Shown here piece by piece: positions 8,201 to 14,274 of a stretch of DNA of 16,434 nt. The stretch is taken from NCBI GenBank assembly GCA_964230195.1, contig CAXRGH010000141.1:1-16434 (forward strand). Direction: 5' to 3'. The notes below the pieces were generated by a model, which saw only the letters and a program-made list of their open reading frames with translations, ran no database searches and was not told the DNA's origin. The position numbers were made by a program, and so were the translations under genes. This DNA is from CAXRGH01 sp964230195 (GTDB lineage: Bacteria; Pseudomonadota; Gammaproteobacteria; Enterobacterales; Alteromonadaceae). Position 1 is the stretch's first letter. Each line of letters opens with the position of its first letter.

Positions 8201-9094
8201 GAGAACCAAAGTAAAGATTTTACTGCCATGCCACCAGTGCAATTACAATGCAGTGATTGTCGTGTTGATGGCGTTGACTTGGGGCAAGTGAATTTGCGTT
8301 CACGCCGTGAGGGCAACACTATGTTTATTGACGAGCTTAAATCTGAACATAGATACTTAACAGCTGAATTAACAGGGCAATGGTCCCTTGACCCATTAAA
8401 TCCATTAACCTCGGTGAACGGACGTTTAACAAGCTCGGATGTGGGGATCTGGTTAAATCAGTTTGATATTGAAACGGGTCTTCGAGATGCTGGTGGCAAT
8501 ATGAATTTTGATTTGGCTTGGGAAGCACCGTTAGTGATGTTTAATACTGACTCCCTCACTGGCAGTTTTGGTTTTGATTTAGATGATGGATATCTAAAAG
8601 AATTTAATGATGAAGGCTCGCAAGTATCACGTGTTCTGGGCTTATTAAGTCTAAAGTCATTAATCAGAAAGTTGCGATTTGATTTCCGAGATGTTTTTAA
8701 TCAAGGCTTCTTTTTTGAAGATCTCGCTGGAAACTTTGTGTTAACTAACGGTGTTGCTGCCACCCAAGACTTTTTTATTGATGGTCCTGGTTTAGATTTT
8801 TCAATGAATGGAAGCCTCGACTTAAATAATGAAGCCATTGACTTTAATGTTGGCGTGATACCCAATCTTACTTCGAGTATTCCAGTGTTATTATGGATGG
8901 TTAATCCAGGCGTTGGCTTAGCGAGTTTGGCTTTGGATGAGGCGATAAAATCTGCCAAGGTGGTATCCAATATCCAATATGAAATCTCCGGTACTCTAGG
9001 AGAGCCAACCATCAAAGAAATATCCAGAGATACACAAGATATGGAAATTAGGCGCCAAACTACGCCGGAAGCACCGAAAATAAAAGCTGAGTAA
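5282..9094 (+). CDS. yhdP: YhdP, AsmA-like protein for envelope lipid transport (TIGR02099 family)
   Basis: At 1270 residues this matches E. coli YhdP (about 1266). Together with TamB and YdbH, YhdP is proposed to carry phospholipids from inner to outer membrane through a long hydrophobic beta groove. The sequence shows one N-terminal membrane helix (about residues 9-33), then a very long periplasmic region of alternating beta strands. Family-typical segments include LFPRRYMPENTKTYL, DLALDDFAFNPDWPSLRDM and the C-terminal FNDEGSQVSRVLGLLSLKSLIRKLRFDFRDVFNQGF. The last is the AsmA-like C-terminal domain. A CxxC pair (C990, C993) sits in LQCSDCRVDGVDLG and could be oxidised in the periplasm. 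The GTG start overlaps the rng TGA (GTGA), and no better ATG lies before the membrane helix. No disabling frameshift is seen. Confidence 0.95.
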   Translation: MSRVVTWLSILLQRLWTAVALVLVLGAVLMSLVRLALPLTPQYKSQITQYIEAQYGIAVSAGRIDAVWQTYGPKLIFTELDFTSESELPTGIKVQAFEAQLNFWRSLLQWQPIIGNVTLSGLTVNYQHSEGASTPNTDLDLAYRQIRRLFLEQLNQITIRESQLTVNYSGTQWRIAIPDMEWGNWEQGHRGVGRLQLEGLSQNTVDFILEIGDSTDELTGTFYVNAKALDLSEVATEVLPTIDYEYETQLNLEVWADFGGSQISSVQMRLNESYARWFKPEQTELELTEGELRADYHKDGWKYQLNNLTFALNDNVSQKTSLNGQWMSSGGQQMYVSQLDIEPLIQVASELTENSLLTVVSGRKPTGLINDLHIYLDNERTGIAMEVANLSLSAHDLQPGIPALNGALNYWDNQTHIQLAASDDVIDVGNLLPSPIPFNQLSVDVYLEHHKSLNVFVPSLVLDSDDIQLDLQAKYLGDSQYLSLKSQFGEMTLATVKRLFPRRYMPENTKTYLNRSLRVGKVEGAHIIWNGRLNDFPFTEQQGIFQAGVDLALDDFAFNPDWPSLRDMKLHLLFENNDLFFTAPTARMDSVLLTELNASMPTLSKVKNLYIDANSKATGVELGKLMRNSPLKSNVGEALNHIVIDQPLDLSLNLVIPLKPGQKVIAKGDVGLSDVDILFPDIKLPLNQVNGDIVFNNELIDATNLTAKLFNYPIQLNAKAAPNEQGVYATQAQFSGDWPLGSLFEHHNIPLQTHIKGDLDWKGDLALRFPKDGFNYDLQVSSNLGSVESTLPYPLNKSEDEQSLLFIDVEGDLASSSFRAIANQQFKFNGLLPHDTGQFSRAHLTIGETELLGLGTGFSISLGLPSIDLVHWTEDLTNILRGNGNSGTGSLFSVLGEPKNIFINTDELVVANYGLSDVEVKIRPVKTYWASEINAKEFRGRVNFSRNWLEEGVVANIDYLNLKSRVIATKNSGENQSKDFTAMPPVQLQCSDCRVDGVDLGQVNLRSRREGNTMFIDELKSEHRYLTAELTGQWSLDPLNPLTSVNGRLTSSDVGIWLNQFDIETGLRDAGGNMNFDLAWEAPLVMFNTDSLTGSFGFDLDDGYLKEFNDEGSQVSRVLGLLSLKSLIRKLRFDFRDVFNQGFFFEDLAGNFVLTNGVAATQDFFIDGPGLDFSMNGSLDLNNEAIDFNVGVIPNLTSSIPVLLWMVNPGVGLASLALDEAIKSAKVVSNIQYEISGTLGEPTIKEISRDTQDMEIRRQTTPEAPKIKAE

Positions 9095-9121
9095 AGCCAT
9101 ATCCATTCATGAAAAGCAGTA

Positions 9122-9148
9122 TCGACAACCTGCGCTTACTGCTATGAT
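9122..9148 (+). promoter_or_regulatory. Candidate sigma-70 promoter for tldD (extended -10)
   Basis: TCGACA (9122-9127, one mismatch to TTGACA) is followed after 15 bases by TATGAT (9143-9148), preceded by TG one base upstream (TGCTATGAT), an extended -10. The short spacer is compensated by the extended -10. A 7-bp inverted repeat, AGCAGTA (9115-9121) and TACTGCT (9137-9143), brackets this promoter and may be an operator or a weak hairpin after yhdP. Lies in the 120-base yhdP-tldD gap. Confidence 0.4.
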
Positions 9149-9203
9149 TATAACAATTCACATTGCAGGAGCGGTACACTCCCTTGTCTTGCATTTTTCA
9201 GTT

Positions 9204-9208
9204 AGGAG
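9204..9208 (+). promoter_or_regulatory. Ribosome binding site that decides the TTG start of tldD
   Basis: AGGAG (9204-9208) lies 6 bases before TTG at 9215, an ideal distance. No ATG in frame nearby gives a full-length TldD, so the unusual TTG start is supported by this site. Confidence 0.75.
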
Positions 9209-9214
9209 CCTTTC

Positions 9215-10657
9215 TTGAACAATCAAGTAACCGAGCATTTACTCGATGCCTCAGACATTACCTTAAATGATTTACATGCGACTTTGAATCTCATTCAGGC
9301 GCATGATAATGAGTTTGCCGATCTCTATTTCCAAGCCAGTCAGCACGAGGCTTGGGTATTAGAAGATGGTATTATCAAAGACGGTAGTTTTAGTATCGAA
9401 CGTGGTGTTGGTGTGCGTGGCGTGAGTGGTGAAAAAACCGGTTTTGCTTATTCGGACGAACTGTCAGTGTCTGCGTTGACGGCGGCCGCAACAGCCGCAA
9501 GAAGCATTACCAATGTCGGCAATATTCGTCAAGCAGCGCCTTTTAAGGCGGTATCAGCCCCCGATTTATATAGTCGTGACAATCCACTGTTAAGTCTGGA
9601 TGAACACGGAAAGATTGACCTTCTGCAAACTGTAGACGCCTATATTCGGAAACAAGCGCCCAATGCCAGTCAAGTAGTCGTCAGCCTTACCGGTGTCTAC
9701 GAGGAAATTTTAGTGGCAGCGACTGACGGCACCTTGGCCACTGATATACGTCCATTGATTCGATTGAATTGTACGGTTTTACTGGAAAAAGATGGCAAGC
9801 GAGAGCGCGGTAGCGCAGGAACGGGCGGACGTTACAGCTACACTGAATTTCTTAACAATAAAGGTAATCAGCCTGTCTATGAATGGCTGGCGGATCAGGC
9901 TTTGCACATGGCTCGGACGAATCTTGAAGCGATTCCTGCACCTGCGGGGCAAATGCCGGTGGTCTTGGGTAATGGATGGCCAGGCGTTTTGTTACATGAA
10001 GCCGTGGGGCATGGCTTAGAAGGAGATTTCAACCGCAAAGGATCATCTACTTTTAGCGGTCGAGTGGGTGAACAGGTTGCAGCTAAAGGGGTCACTGTGA
10101 TTGATGACGGTACCATCTCCGGTCGCAGAGGGTCGTTGAGTATTGATGACGAAGGCACACCTAGCCAATACAATGTATTGATAGAAGACGGCATCCTGAA
10201 AGGCTACATGCAAGATAAAATGAATGCTAAGTTGATGGGAGTTGCGCCCACGGGGAACGGTCGCAGAGAATCTTATGCTCATCTTCCGATGCCGAGAATG
10301 ACCAATACTTATATGTTGAATGGCGACGCTTCACAGCAGGACATGATTGAGAGTATTGACCGCGGTATTTTTGCGCCAAACTTTGGTGGCGGTCAAGTTG
10401 ACATCACCTCCGGCAAATTTGTGTTTAACACCTCAGAAGCGTATCTCATTGAAAAGGGTAAAATTGTTGCACCAGTGAAGGGTGCAACCTTAATTGGGAA
10501 TGGGCCAGAGGTGATGCAACGTATCTCCATGATTGGTAATGATATGGTGCTCGACCCCGGTGTTGGTGTTTGTGGTAAAGATGGCCAGAGCGTGCCAGTT
10601 GGGGTTGGTCAGCCGAGTGTTAAAGTTGATGAAATTACCGTTGGTGGCACCGAATAG
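9215..10657 (+). CDS. tldD: Metalloprotease TldD
   Basis: TldD is the zinc-bearing subunit of the TldD/TldE heterodimeric protease. In E. coli it trims the microcin B17 leader peptide and degrades the antitoxin CcdA; it probably removes short unfolded peptides generally. The 480 residues match E. coli TldD (481). The metal site is intact: HEAVGH gives H261, E262 and H265, and C453 in GVGVCGKDGQ supplies the third ligand. These correspond to H262, H266 and C454 of the E. coli protein. The N-terminal domain (about residues 1-190) has the family form EAWVLEDGIIKDGSFSIERG. A TTG start is used, supported by AGGAG 6 bases upstream. Relatives often carry a carbon-nitrogen hydrolase gene between yhdP and tldD (from memory); here it is absent and replaced by a promoter-like gap. 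The partner gene pmbA lies about 1.7 kb downstream. Confidence 0.97.
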   Translation: MNNQVTEHLLDASDITLNDLHATLNLIQAHDNEFADLYFQASQHEAWVLEDGIIKDGSFSIERGVGVRGVSGEKTGFAYSDELSVSALTAAATAARSITNVGNIRQAAPFKAVSAPDLYSRDNPLLSLDEHGKIDLLQTVDAYIRKQAPNASQVVVSLTGVYEEILVAATDGTLATDIRPLIRLNCTVLLEKDGKRERGSAGTGGRYSYTEFLNNKGNQPVYEWLADQALHMARTNLEAIPAPAGQMPVVLGNGWPGVLLHEAVGHGLEGDFNRKGSSTFSGRVGEQVAAKGVTVIDDGTISGRRGSLSIDDEGTPSQYNVLIEDGILKGYMQDKMNAKLMGVAPTGNGRRESYAHLPMPRMTNTYMLNGDASQQDMIESIDRGIFAPNFGGGQVDITSGKFVFNTSEAYLIEKGKIVAPVKGATLIGNGPEVMQRISMIGNDMVLDPGVGVCGKDGQSVPVGVGQPSVKVDEITVGGTE

Positions 10658-10708
10658 TACGTTGCATTAACGACACGGTGGATTGCTTTTAGAGGGCCGG
10701 ATGTAATT

Positions 10709-11728
10709 ATGATGATGTCATTACTGGATAATTTTATCCTGCTTTTTGTGGAATCAGCGCCTTATCTTTTGGTGGGCCTATTCTTGGCGGGCGTCATCCG
10801 TGTATTGATCCCAGACCAATGGATTCATGCCACGTTGGGTAAAAATAGCTCAGTATGGACGGCAGCATTGATTGGTGCACCACTGCCATTATGTTCCTGT
10901 TCCGTGATCCCGGCTGCCATGGGTATTCGACGTGCCGGCGCAAGTAAAGCGAGTACTGCGAGCTTTATGGTAGCAACGCCCGAAACTGGCGTTGACTCAA
11001 TTGGGGTTACCTATGCTCTCATGGGACCTGTTATGGCAATCACTCGACCCATTAGTGCCATCTTTTCAGCGGTAGTCACCGGATTAATGGTTCGATGGGT
11101 TGCCGTTGAGTCACCTTCTCAGGAATCTCCAGTGACCGGCTGTTGCAAGAAAAAGGCCGCACAAAACAACGAAAACAAGTTTGTTTCAGTGGTGCGTTAC
11201 GGGTTTGGGCAACTACTGTCTGATTTCATGGGGTGGCTACTGATTGGCTTATTTTTCGCAGCGCTGATTCAAACCTTTGTTCCCACACAATTACTCACAG
11301 ACTATGGTGATGGCCTCTTAGCGATGCTGGCGGTCGTTTTGATCTCAATTCCTATGTATATCTGTGCAACAGCGTCAACACCGGTTGCGGCAGCACTGAT
11401 GCTTTCGGGCATATCACCTGGTGCGGCCTTGGTATTTATGTTGGCAGGACCTGCAACTAATATAGCAACCCTTGCTGTTGTGAAGCGTGAACTTGGGATG
11501 TCAGCATTAGTTGCTTATTTGTTCGCGGTGATTGGGTGTGCTCTTGGCTTTGGTTACTTGCTCAACCAGATGATTGGAATTTTTGATATCCAAGTACTGG
11601 TCAGTTTGGGTGACCATCACGACATGATTAATGGATTGTATATGGCGTGTGGTGTGGTGCTTGCGCTGTTGATTGGCTATCAATATTATTTAAAATTGAG
11701 TCAGCGCCCAGATGAAGCTCGGTCGTGA
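10709..11728 (+). CDS. YraQ/SO_0444-type permease, likely heavy-metal (Cu/Zn) efflux
   Basis: A 339-residue polytopic inner-membrane protein with about eight hydrophobic segments in two similar halves. It belongs to the COG0701/ArsP_1 (DUF318) permeases, closest in memory to the 'SO_0444 family Cu/Zn efflux transporter'. Visible motifs are PLPLCSCSVIP (C62, C64), a repeated-half equivalent SIPMYICATASTPVAAALM (C219), and AGPATN; such cysteines in membrane helices suggest soft-metal or thiol-reactive ligands. A hydrophilic central loop carries a vicinal pair, C145-C146, followed by three lysines. The metal itself is inferred, not shown; arsenicals are an alternative. Three ATG codons in a row (10709, 10712, 10715) could start it; AGAGGG lies about 12 bases before the first. 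It follows tldD by 51 bases, so co-transcription is likely, but a functional link with the protease is not known. A perfect hairpin spans its stop codon. Confidence 0.85.
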   Translation: MMMSLLDNFILLFVESAPYLLVGLFLAGVIRVLIPDQWIHATLGKNSSVWTAALIGAPLPLCSCSVIPAAMGIRRAGASKASTASFMVATPETGVDSIGVTYALMGPVMAITRPISAIFSAVVTGLMVRWVAVESPSQESPVTGCCKKKAAQNNENKFVSVVRYGFGQLLSDFMGWLLIGLFFAALIQTFVPTQLLTDYGDGLLAMLAVVLISIPMYICATASTPVAAALMLSGISPGAALVFMLAGPATNIATLAVVKRELGMSALVAYLFAVIGCALGFGYLLNQMIGIFDIQVLVSLGDHHDMINGLYMACGVVLALLIGYQYYLKLSQRPDEARS

Positions 11729-11737
11729 AACCGAGCT
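11716..11737. terminator. Perfect GC-rich hairpin between convergent permease and yjgA genes
   Basis: AGCTCGGT (11716-11723) pairs perfectly with ACCGAGCT (11730-11737) around a 6-base loop. It spans the permease stop codon (11726-11728) and lies just past the yjgA stop on the other strand. There is no T run on either side, so termination by it alone is uncertain, but its place between convergent genes suggests a bidirectional 3'-end structure. Confidence 0.45.
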
Positions 11738-11758
11738 CTGAGACCATAGCGGCCTAAC

Positions 11759-12289
11759 TTAAGGCTCTTTGATGTTATCCTTCAGGTACTGAAAGATTTC
11801 TCTGGCCGCTTTCGGTGGCTTGTTTTCCTTCTTTTGTTTCGCTACTTGACGTACCCACTGGCGGAGTCTTTGTCTATCGAGTGAAGGATGTTCATCCAGT
11901 ACCGATTGAATAGCCGTGTCACCATGCTCCACAAGCTGATCACGTAAAGCCTCTAAGCGATGAAAATGAGCATTGGCGAGTTGATGCTTATTTTGAACGG
12001 CGAGTAGTGCTTGTTCAATGGGTTCAATGTCGGAATCCCGCAACAGCTTGCCGATAAATTGAAGTTGACGCCGGTAACCGTCTTTTTTTCGGTTGATGCG
12101 TTTTGCCAGACTTAATGCTTCCAGTAAATCATCAGACAACGGAATGGTATTTAATTCACTTGCTGATAAGGCCAGCAACGTACTCCCGAGCTTTTTCAGG
12201 GCTTCAGCTTCTTGCTTTATCTGTGTTTTACTTTTGTATTCTTCGCCGTCAGCGTCAAATTCGTCAAAATCTGTATCAGTATGCTTCAT
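11759..12289 (-). CDS. yjgA: Ribosome-associated protein YjgA (DarP, DUF615)
   Basis: YjgA, renamed DarP, binds late 50S ribosomal precursors in E. coli and helps fold the peptidyl-transferase region of 23S rRNA. The 176 residues (183 in E. coli) are very charged and helix-rich, with no signal or membrane segment, so the protein is cytoplasmic. Family features are the acidic N-terminus, KSKTQIKQEAEALKKLG, LPLSDDLLEAL-like NTIPLSDDLLEALSLAKR, a KKDGYRRQLQFIGKLLR basic stretch, and a C-terminal lysine-rich segment ending in AAREIFQYLK. The divergent arrangement with pmbA is the same as in E. coli and many other gammaproteobacteria, which strengthens the call. It converges on the metal permease gene. 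Its own ribosome binding site is weak: the bases just upstream of the ATG show no clear purine run. Confidence 0.95.
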   Translation of the reverse strand: MKHTDTDFDEFDADGEEYKSKTQIKQEAEALKKLGSTLLALSASELNTIPLSDDLLEALSLAKRINRKKDGYRRQLQFIGKLLRDSDIEPIEQALLAVQNKHQLANAHFHRLEALRDQLVEHGDTAIQSVLDEHPSLDRQRLRQWVRQVAKQKKENKPPKAAREIFQYLKDNIKEP

Positions 12290-12386
12290 AGAAAGTCGAT
12301 TGGTGATAAACTAAGAGTCTATTGTAACGCGTGTTGTGTGGTTTATCTAATAGTAAACAACGTCAACCATTCAAGGAACTCTGTCT
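12290..12386. promoter_or_regulatory. Divergent promoter region of yjgA and pmbA
   Basis: The 97 bases between two divergent starts must hold both promoters. On the - strand TACAAT (complement of 12321-12326) is a good -10 for yjgA, with no clear -35. On the + strand TATTGT (12320-12325) is a weaker -10 for pmbA and overlaps it. AAGGA (12373-12377) is the pmbA Shine-Dalgarno, 9 bases before its ATG. GTTTA/TAAAC (12341-12345 and 12354-12358) is a small inverted repeat of doubtful meaning. Confidence 0.4.
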
Positions 12387-13718
12387 ATGGACGTGAAAAA
12401 GCAACTCTCTGAAATTCAAAATGTTGTGCATGATGTATTGGCGATGGCGAAATCTCTGGGTGCTTCGCAAGCAGAAGCCAGTATCAGTAAGGTGCAAGGG
12501 ATTTCCTTAGGTACACGTTTGAAGGATATTGAAACAGTAGAGTTCAATAATGATGGTGGGTTGGGCATTACTGTTTACCGTGGTCAGCGTAAAGGCAGTG
12601 CATCAACCGCAGACTTGAGTTTGTCTGCGTTACAAGCCACTGTCAGTAAAGCCGTTGAAATTGCGAAATATACGGGGGAAGACCCTTGCTCTGGATTAGC
12701 CGACGAAGCCTTGATGGCAACCGACATTCCCGACCTTGAACTGTATTACCCTCAAGCACTGGATACCGGGAAAGCTATTGATGCCGCTTTAACGGCGGAA
12801 ACCGCAGCATTAGATTACGATCAACGCATTACGAACTCGGATGGTGCATCATACAACGCCAATGTTGGAGTGAGGGTGTACGGCAATAGTCATGGCTTCA
12901 ATCATGGTTATCCAAGTTCTCGCTATAGCATGAGTTGTGTCATGATTGCAGAGCACGAAGGGCAAATGCAACGAGATTATCAATATACCGTTAGCCGTGA
13001 TGCCAACGAGTTAGCAGACCCCACCAACGTTGGTGTTGAGGCCGCAGAAAATACGCTGTCTCGACTCGGCGCTATTAAGTTACCAACGCAAAAAGTGCCT
13101 GTGCTGTTTCACCGTGAAATTGCGTCAAGTTTGTTCAGTCATTTTGTGTCTGCTATTAGTGGCGGTAGTTTGTACCGTAAATCCAGTTTTCTGTTGGATA
13201 GACTGGGCACGCAAGTATTAGCCTCCAACGTTAATATCATTGAGAAACCACACCTTCTCGGCGGACTAGCAAGCTCTCCGTTTGATCATGAAGGGGTGGC
13301 AACAGCCGATATGGAAATTGTGAAAGACGGGATATTGCAGCACTACTTATTCACCAGTTACTCAGCAAGAAAGATGAAAATGCAAACGAATGGTCATGCA
13401 GGCGGTATTCACAATTGGCTAGTGCAGCATCACGGTTTTGATTTTCAACAGATGTTATCTAAACTCGGCACAGGCCTACTCGTAACCGAACTAATGGGGC
13501 ATGGCGTTAATATTGTCACGGGCGACTATTCGCGTGGAGCAGCCGGCTTTTGGGTTGAAAATGGTGTCATTCAGTTTCCTGTGCATGAGATAACCATCGC
13601 TGGCAATCTTGCAGACATGTACCAAAATATTGTTGCGGTAGGCAGTGATATTGAGGCTCGAGGAGCAGTACAGACGGGTTCTATTTTAATCAGTGAAATG
13701 CAAGTGGCGGGTGCCTAA
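12387..13718 (+). CDS. pmbA: TldE/PmbA, partner subunit of the TldD metalloprotease
   Basis: PmbA (TldE) pairs with TldD to form the active protease chamber that takes short unfolded peptides, e.g. pro-microcin B17 and CcdA in E. coli. The 443 residues are close to the E. coli length (450). The N-terminal domain has the family form GASQAEASISKVQGISLGTRLKDIETVEFNNDGGLGITVY. The place of the TldD zinc motif is occupied by FHREIASSLFSH, without HExxxH, as expected for the non-catalytic subunit. The C-terminal NWLVQHH, LVTELMGHGVNIVTGDYSRGAAGFWVENG and FPVHEITIAGNL segments are typical of TldE. AAGGA 9 bases upstream supports the ATG. It is divergent from yjgA and converges on the lipoprotein gene with only 13 bases between their stops. 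I see no microcin or other RiPP precursor nearby. Confidence 0.96.
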   Translation: MDVKKQLSEIQNVVHDVLAMAKSLGASQAEASISKVQGISLGTRLKDIETVEFNNDGGLGITVYRGQRKGSASTADLSLSALQATVSKAVEIAKYTGEDPCSGLADEALMATDIPDLELYYPQALDTGKAIDAALTAETAALDYDQRITNSDGASYNANVGVRVYGNSHGFNHGYPSSRYSMSCVMIAEHEGQMQRDYQYTVSRDANELADPTNVGVEAAENTLSRLGAIKLPTQKVPVLFHREIASSLFSHFVSAISGGSLYRKSSFLLDRLGTQVLASNVNIIEKPHLLGGLASSPFDHEGVATADMEIVKDGILQHYLFTSYSARKMKMQTNGHAGGIHNWLVQHHGFDFQQMLSKLGTGLLVTELMGHGVNIVTGDYSRGAAGFWVENGVIQFPVHEITIAGNLADMYQNIVAVGSDIEARGAVQTGSILISEMQVAGA

Positions 13719-13731
13719 TCAACAATGACTA

Positions 13732-14211
13732 TCAGGGATTATGATACTGACCCGGGAAATAACGCTTGATAAGATCACGAGTATACTGATGGAAGTCTGG
13801 GTCAGGCGCTTGATGTGCGTACCAATACCCAGCGACTTTTTCTTCGTGATTAGCACACTGCAATGCATACTGATTACCATCCAAGAGCGACGCTTCTTTA
13901 TCATTTGTAGAACGGCATAAATTAGCGGATAAGATGAGAGTAAGTGCTTGCTTACAATCATCTCGCTTCAACCTCGCCGTCCTACTGTTCAGGTGCTTAT
14001 CCAACTGGTTTAATGGGCGATGAAACGTCACTTGATGAGCGTTACAATTCACCGTTAGAGTCTCGGTGGGGGCGCCTGGTTTACCATTGGTGATTTGATA
14101 AGTAATCAGATGCCATTCAGGAGCACTTGATGATGGTGCAACGGCAACTGAATCAGATTCATTGCAGCCAAATAATCCTAGGATAACCCATTGAAACCAA
14201 GCTCGATGCAT
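13732..14211 (-). CDS. Putative small lipoprotein of unknown function
   Basis: I do not recognise this 159-residue protein. It begins with a short lipoprotein-type signal: R3, a hydrophobic stretch WFQWVILGLF, then the lipobox LFGC with the lipidated cysteine at C16 and Asn at +2. Asn is not the inner-membrane retention signal Asp, so an outer-membrane location is likely (inference). A Ser/Ala/Pro-rich linker (about residues 19-32) leads to a compact domain with four further cysteines (C56, C86, C99, C119), enough for two disulfides. The start is firm because an in-frame TAG lies only 6 bases upstream of the ATG. It lies 63 bases downstream of the large surface-protein gene on the same strand, with a hairpin between them, so co-transcription is possible. 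Its stop is 13 bases from the convergent pmbA stop. Confidence 0.75.
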   Translation of the reverse strand: MHRAWFQWVILGLFGCNESDSVAVAPSSSAPEWHLITYQITNGKPGAPTETLTVNCNAHQVTFHRPLNQLDKHLNSRTARLKRDDCKQALTLILSANLCRSTNDKEASLLDGNQYALQCANHEEKVAGYWYAHQAPDPDFHQYTRDLIKRYFPGQYHNP

Positions 14212-14229
14212 TTGCTAGTCCATGTGATT

Positions 14230-14261
14230 GTGGAGTTCCCCGTAACTTGCGAGAACTCCAC
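14230..14261. terminator. 9-bp hairpin between surface-protein and lipoprotein genes
   Basis: GTGGAGTTC (14230-14238) pairs perfectly with GAACTCCAC (14253-14261) around a 14-base loop. It lies just past the stop of the large - strand gene and ahead of the lipoprotein start. No T run follows on the - strand, so it may reduce read-through or stabilise mRNA ends rather than act as a full intrinsic terminator. Confidence 0.45.
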
Positions 14262-14274
14262 GATTGTGTTGTTA

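Noticed and set aside
8701..9015. 104-codon open frame on the - strand inside yhdP
   Set aside because: It lies wholly within the conserved AsmA-like C-terminal region of YhdP and shows no recognisable protein features.
9168..9182. GGAG/CTCC mini-hairpin as a terminator for yhdP
   Set aside because: The stem is only 4 bp with a 7-base loop and the following T-rich stretch is not adjacent.
13719..13961. 80-codon - strand frame overlapping the lipoprotein gene
   Set aside because: The lipoprotein frame has a signal peptide, a firm start and a coherent protein; this alternative frame has none of these.
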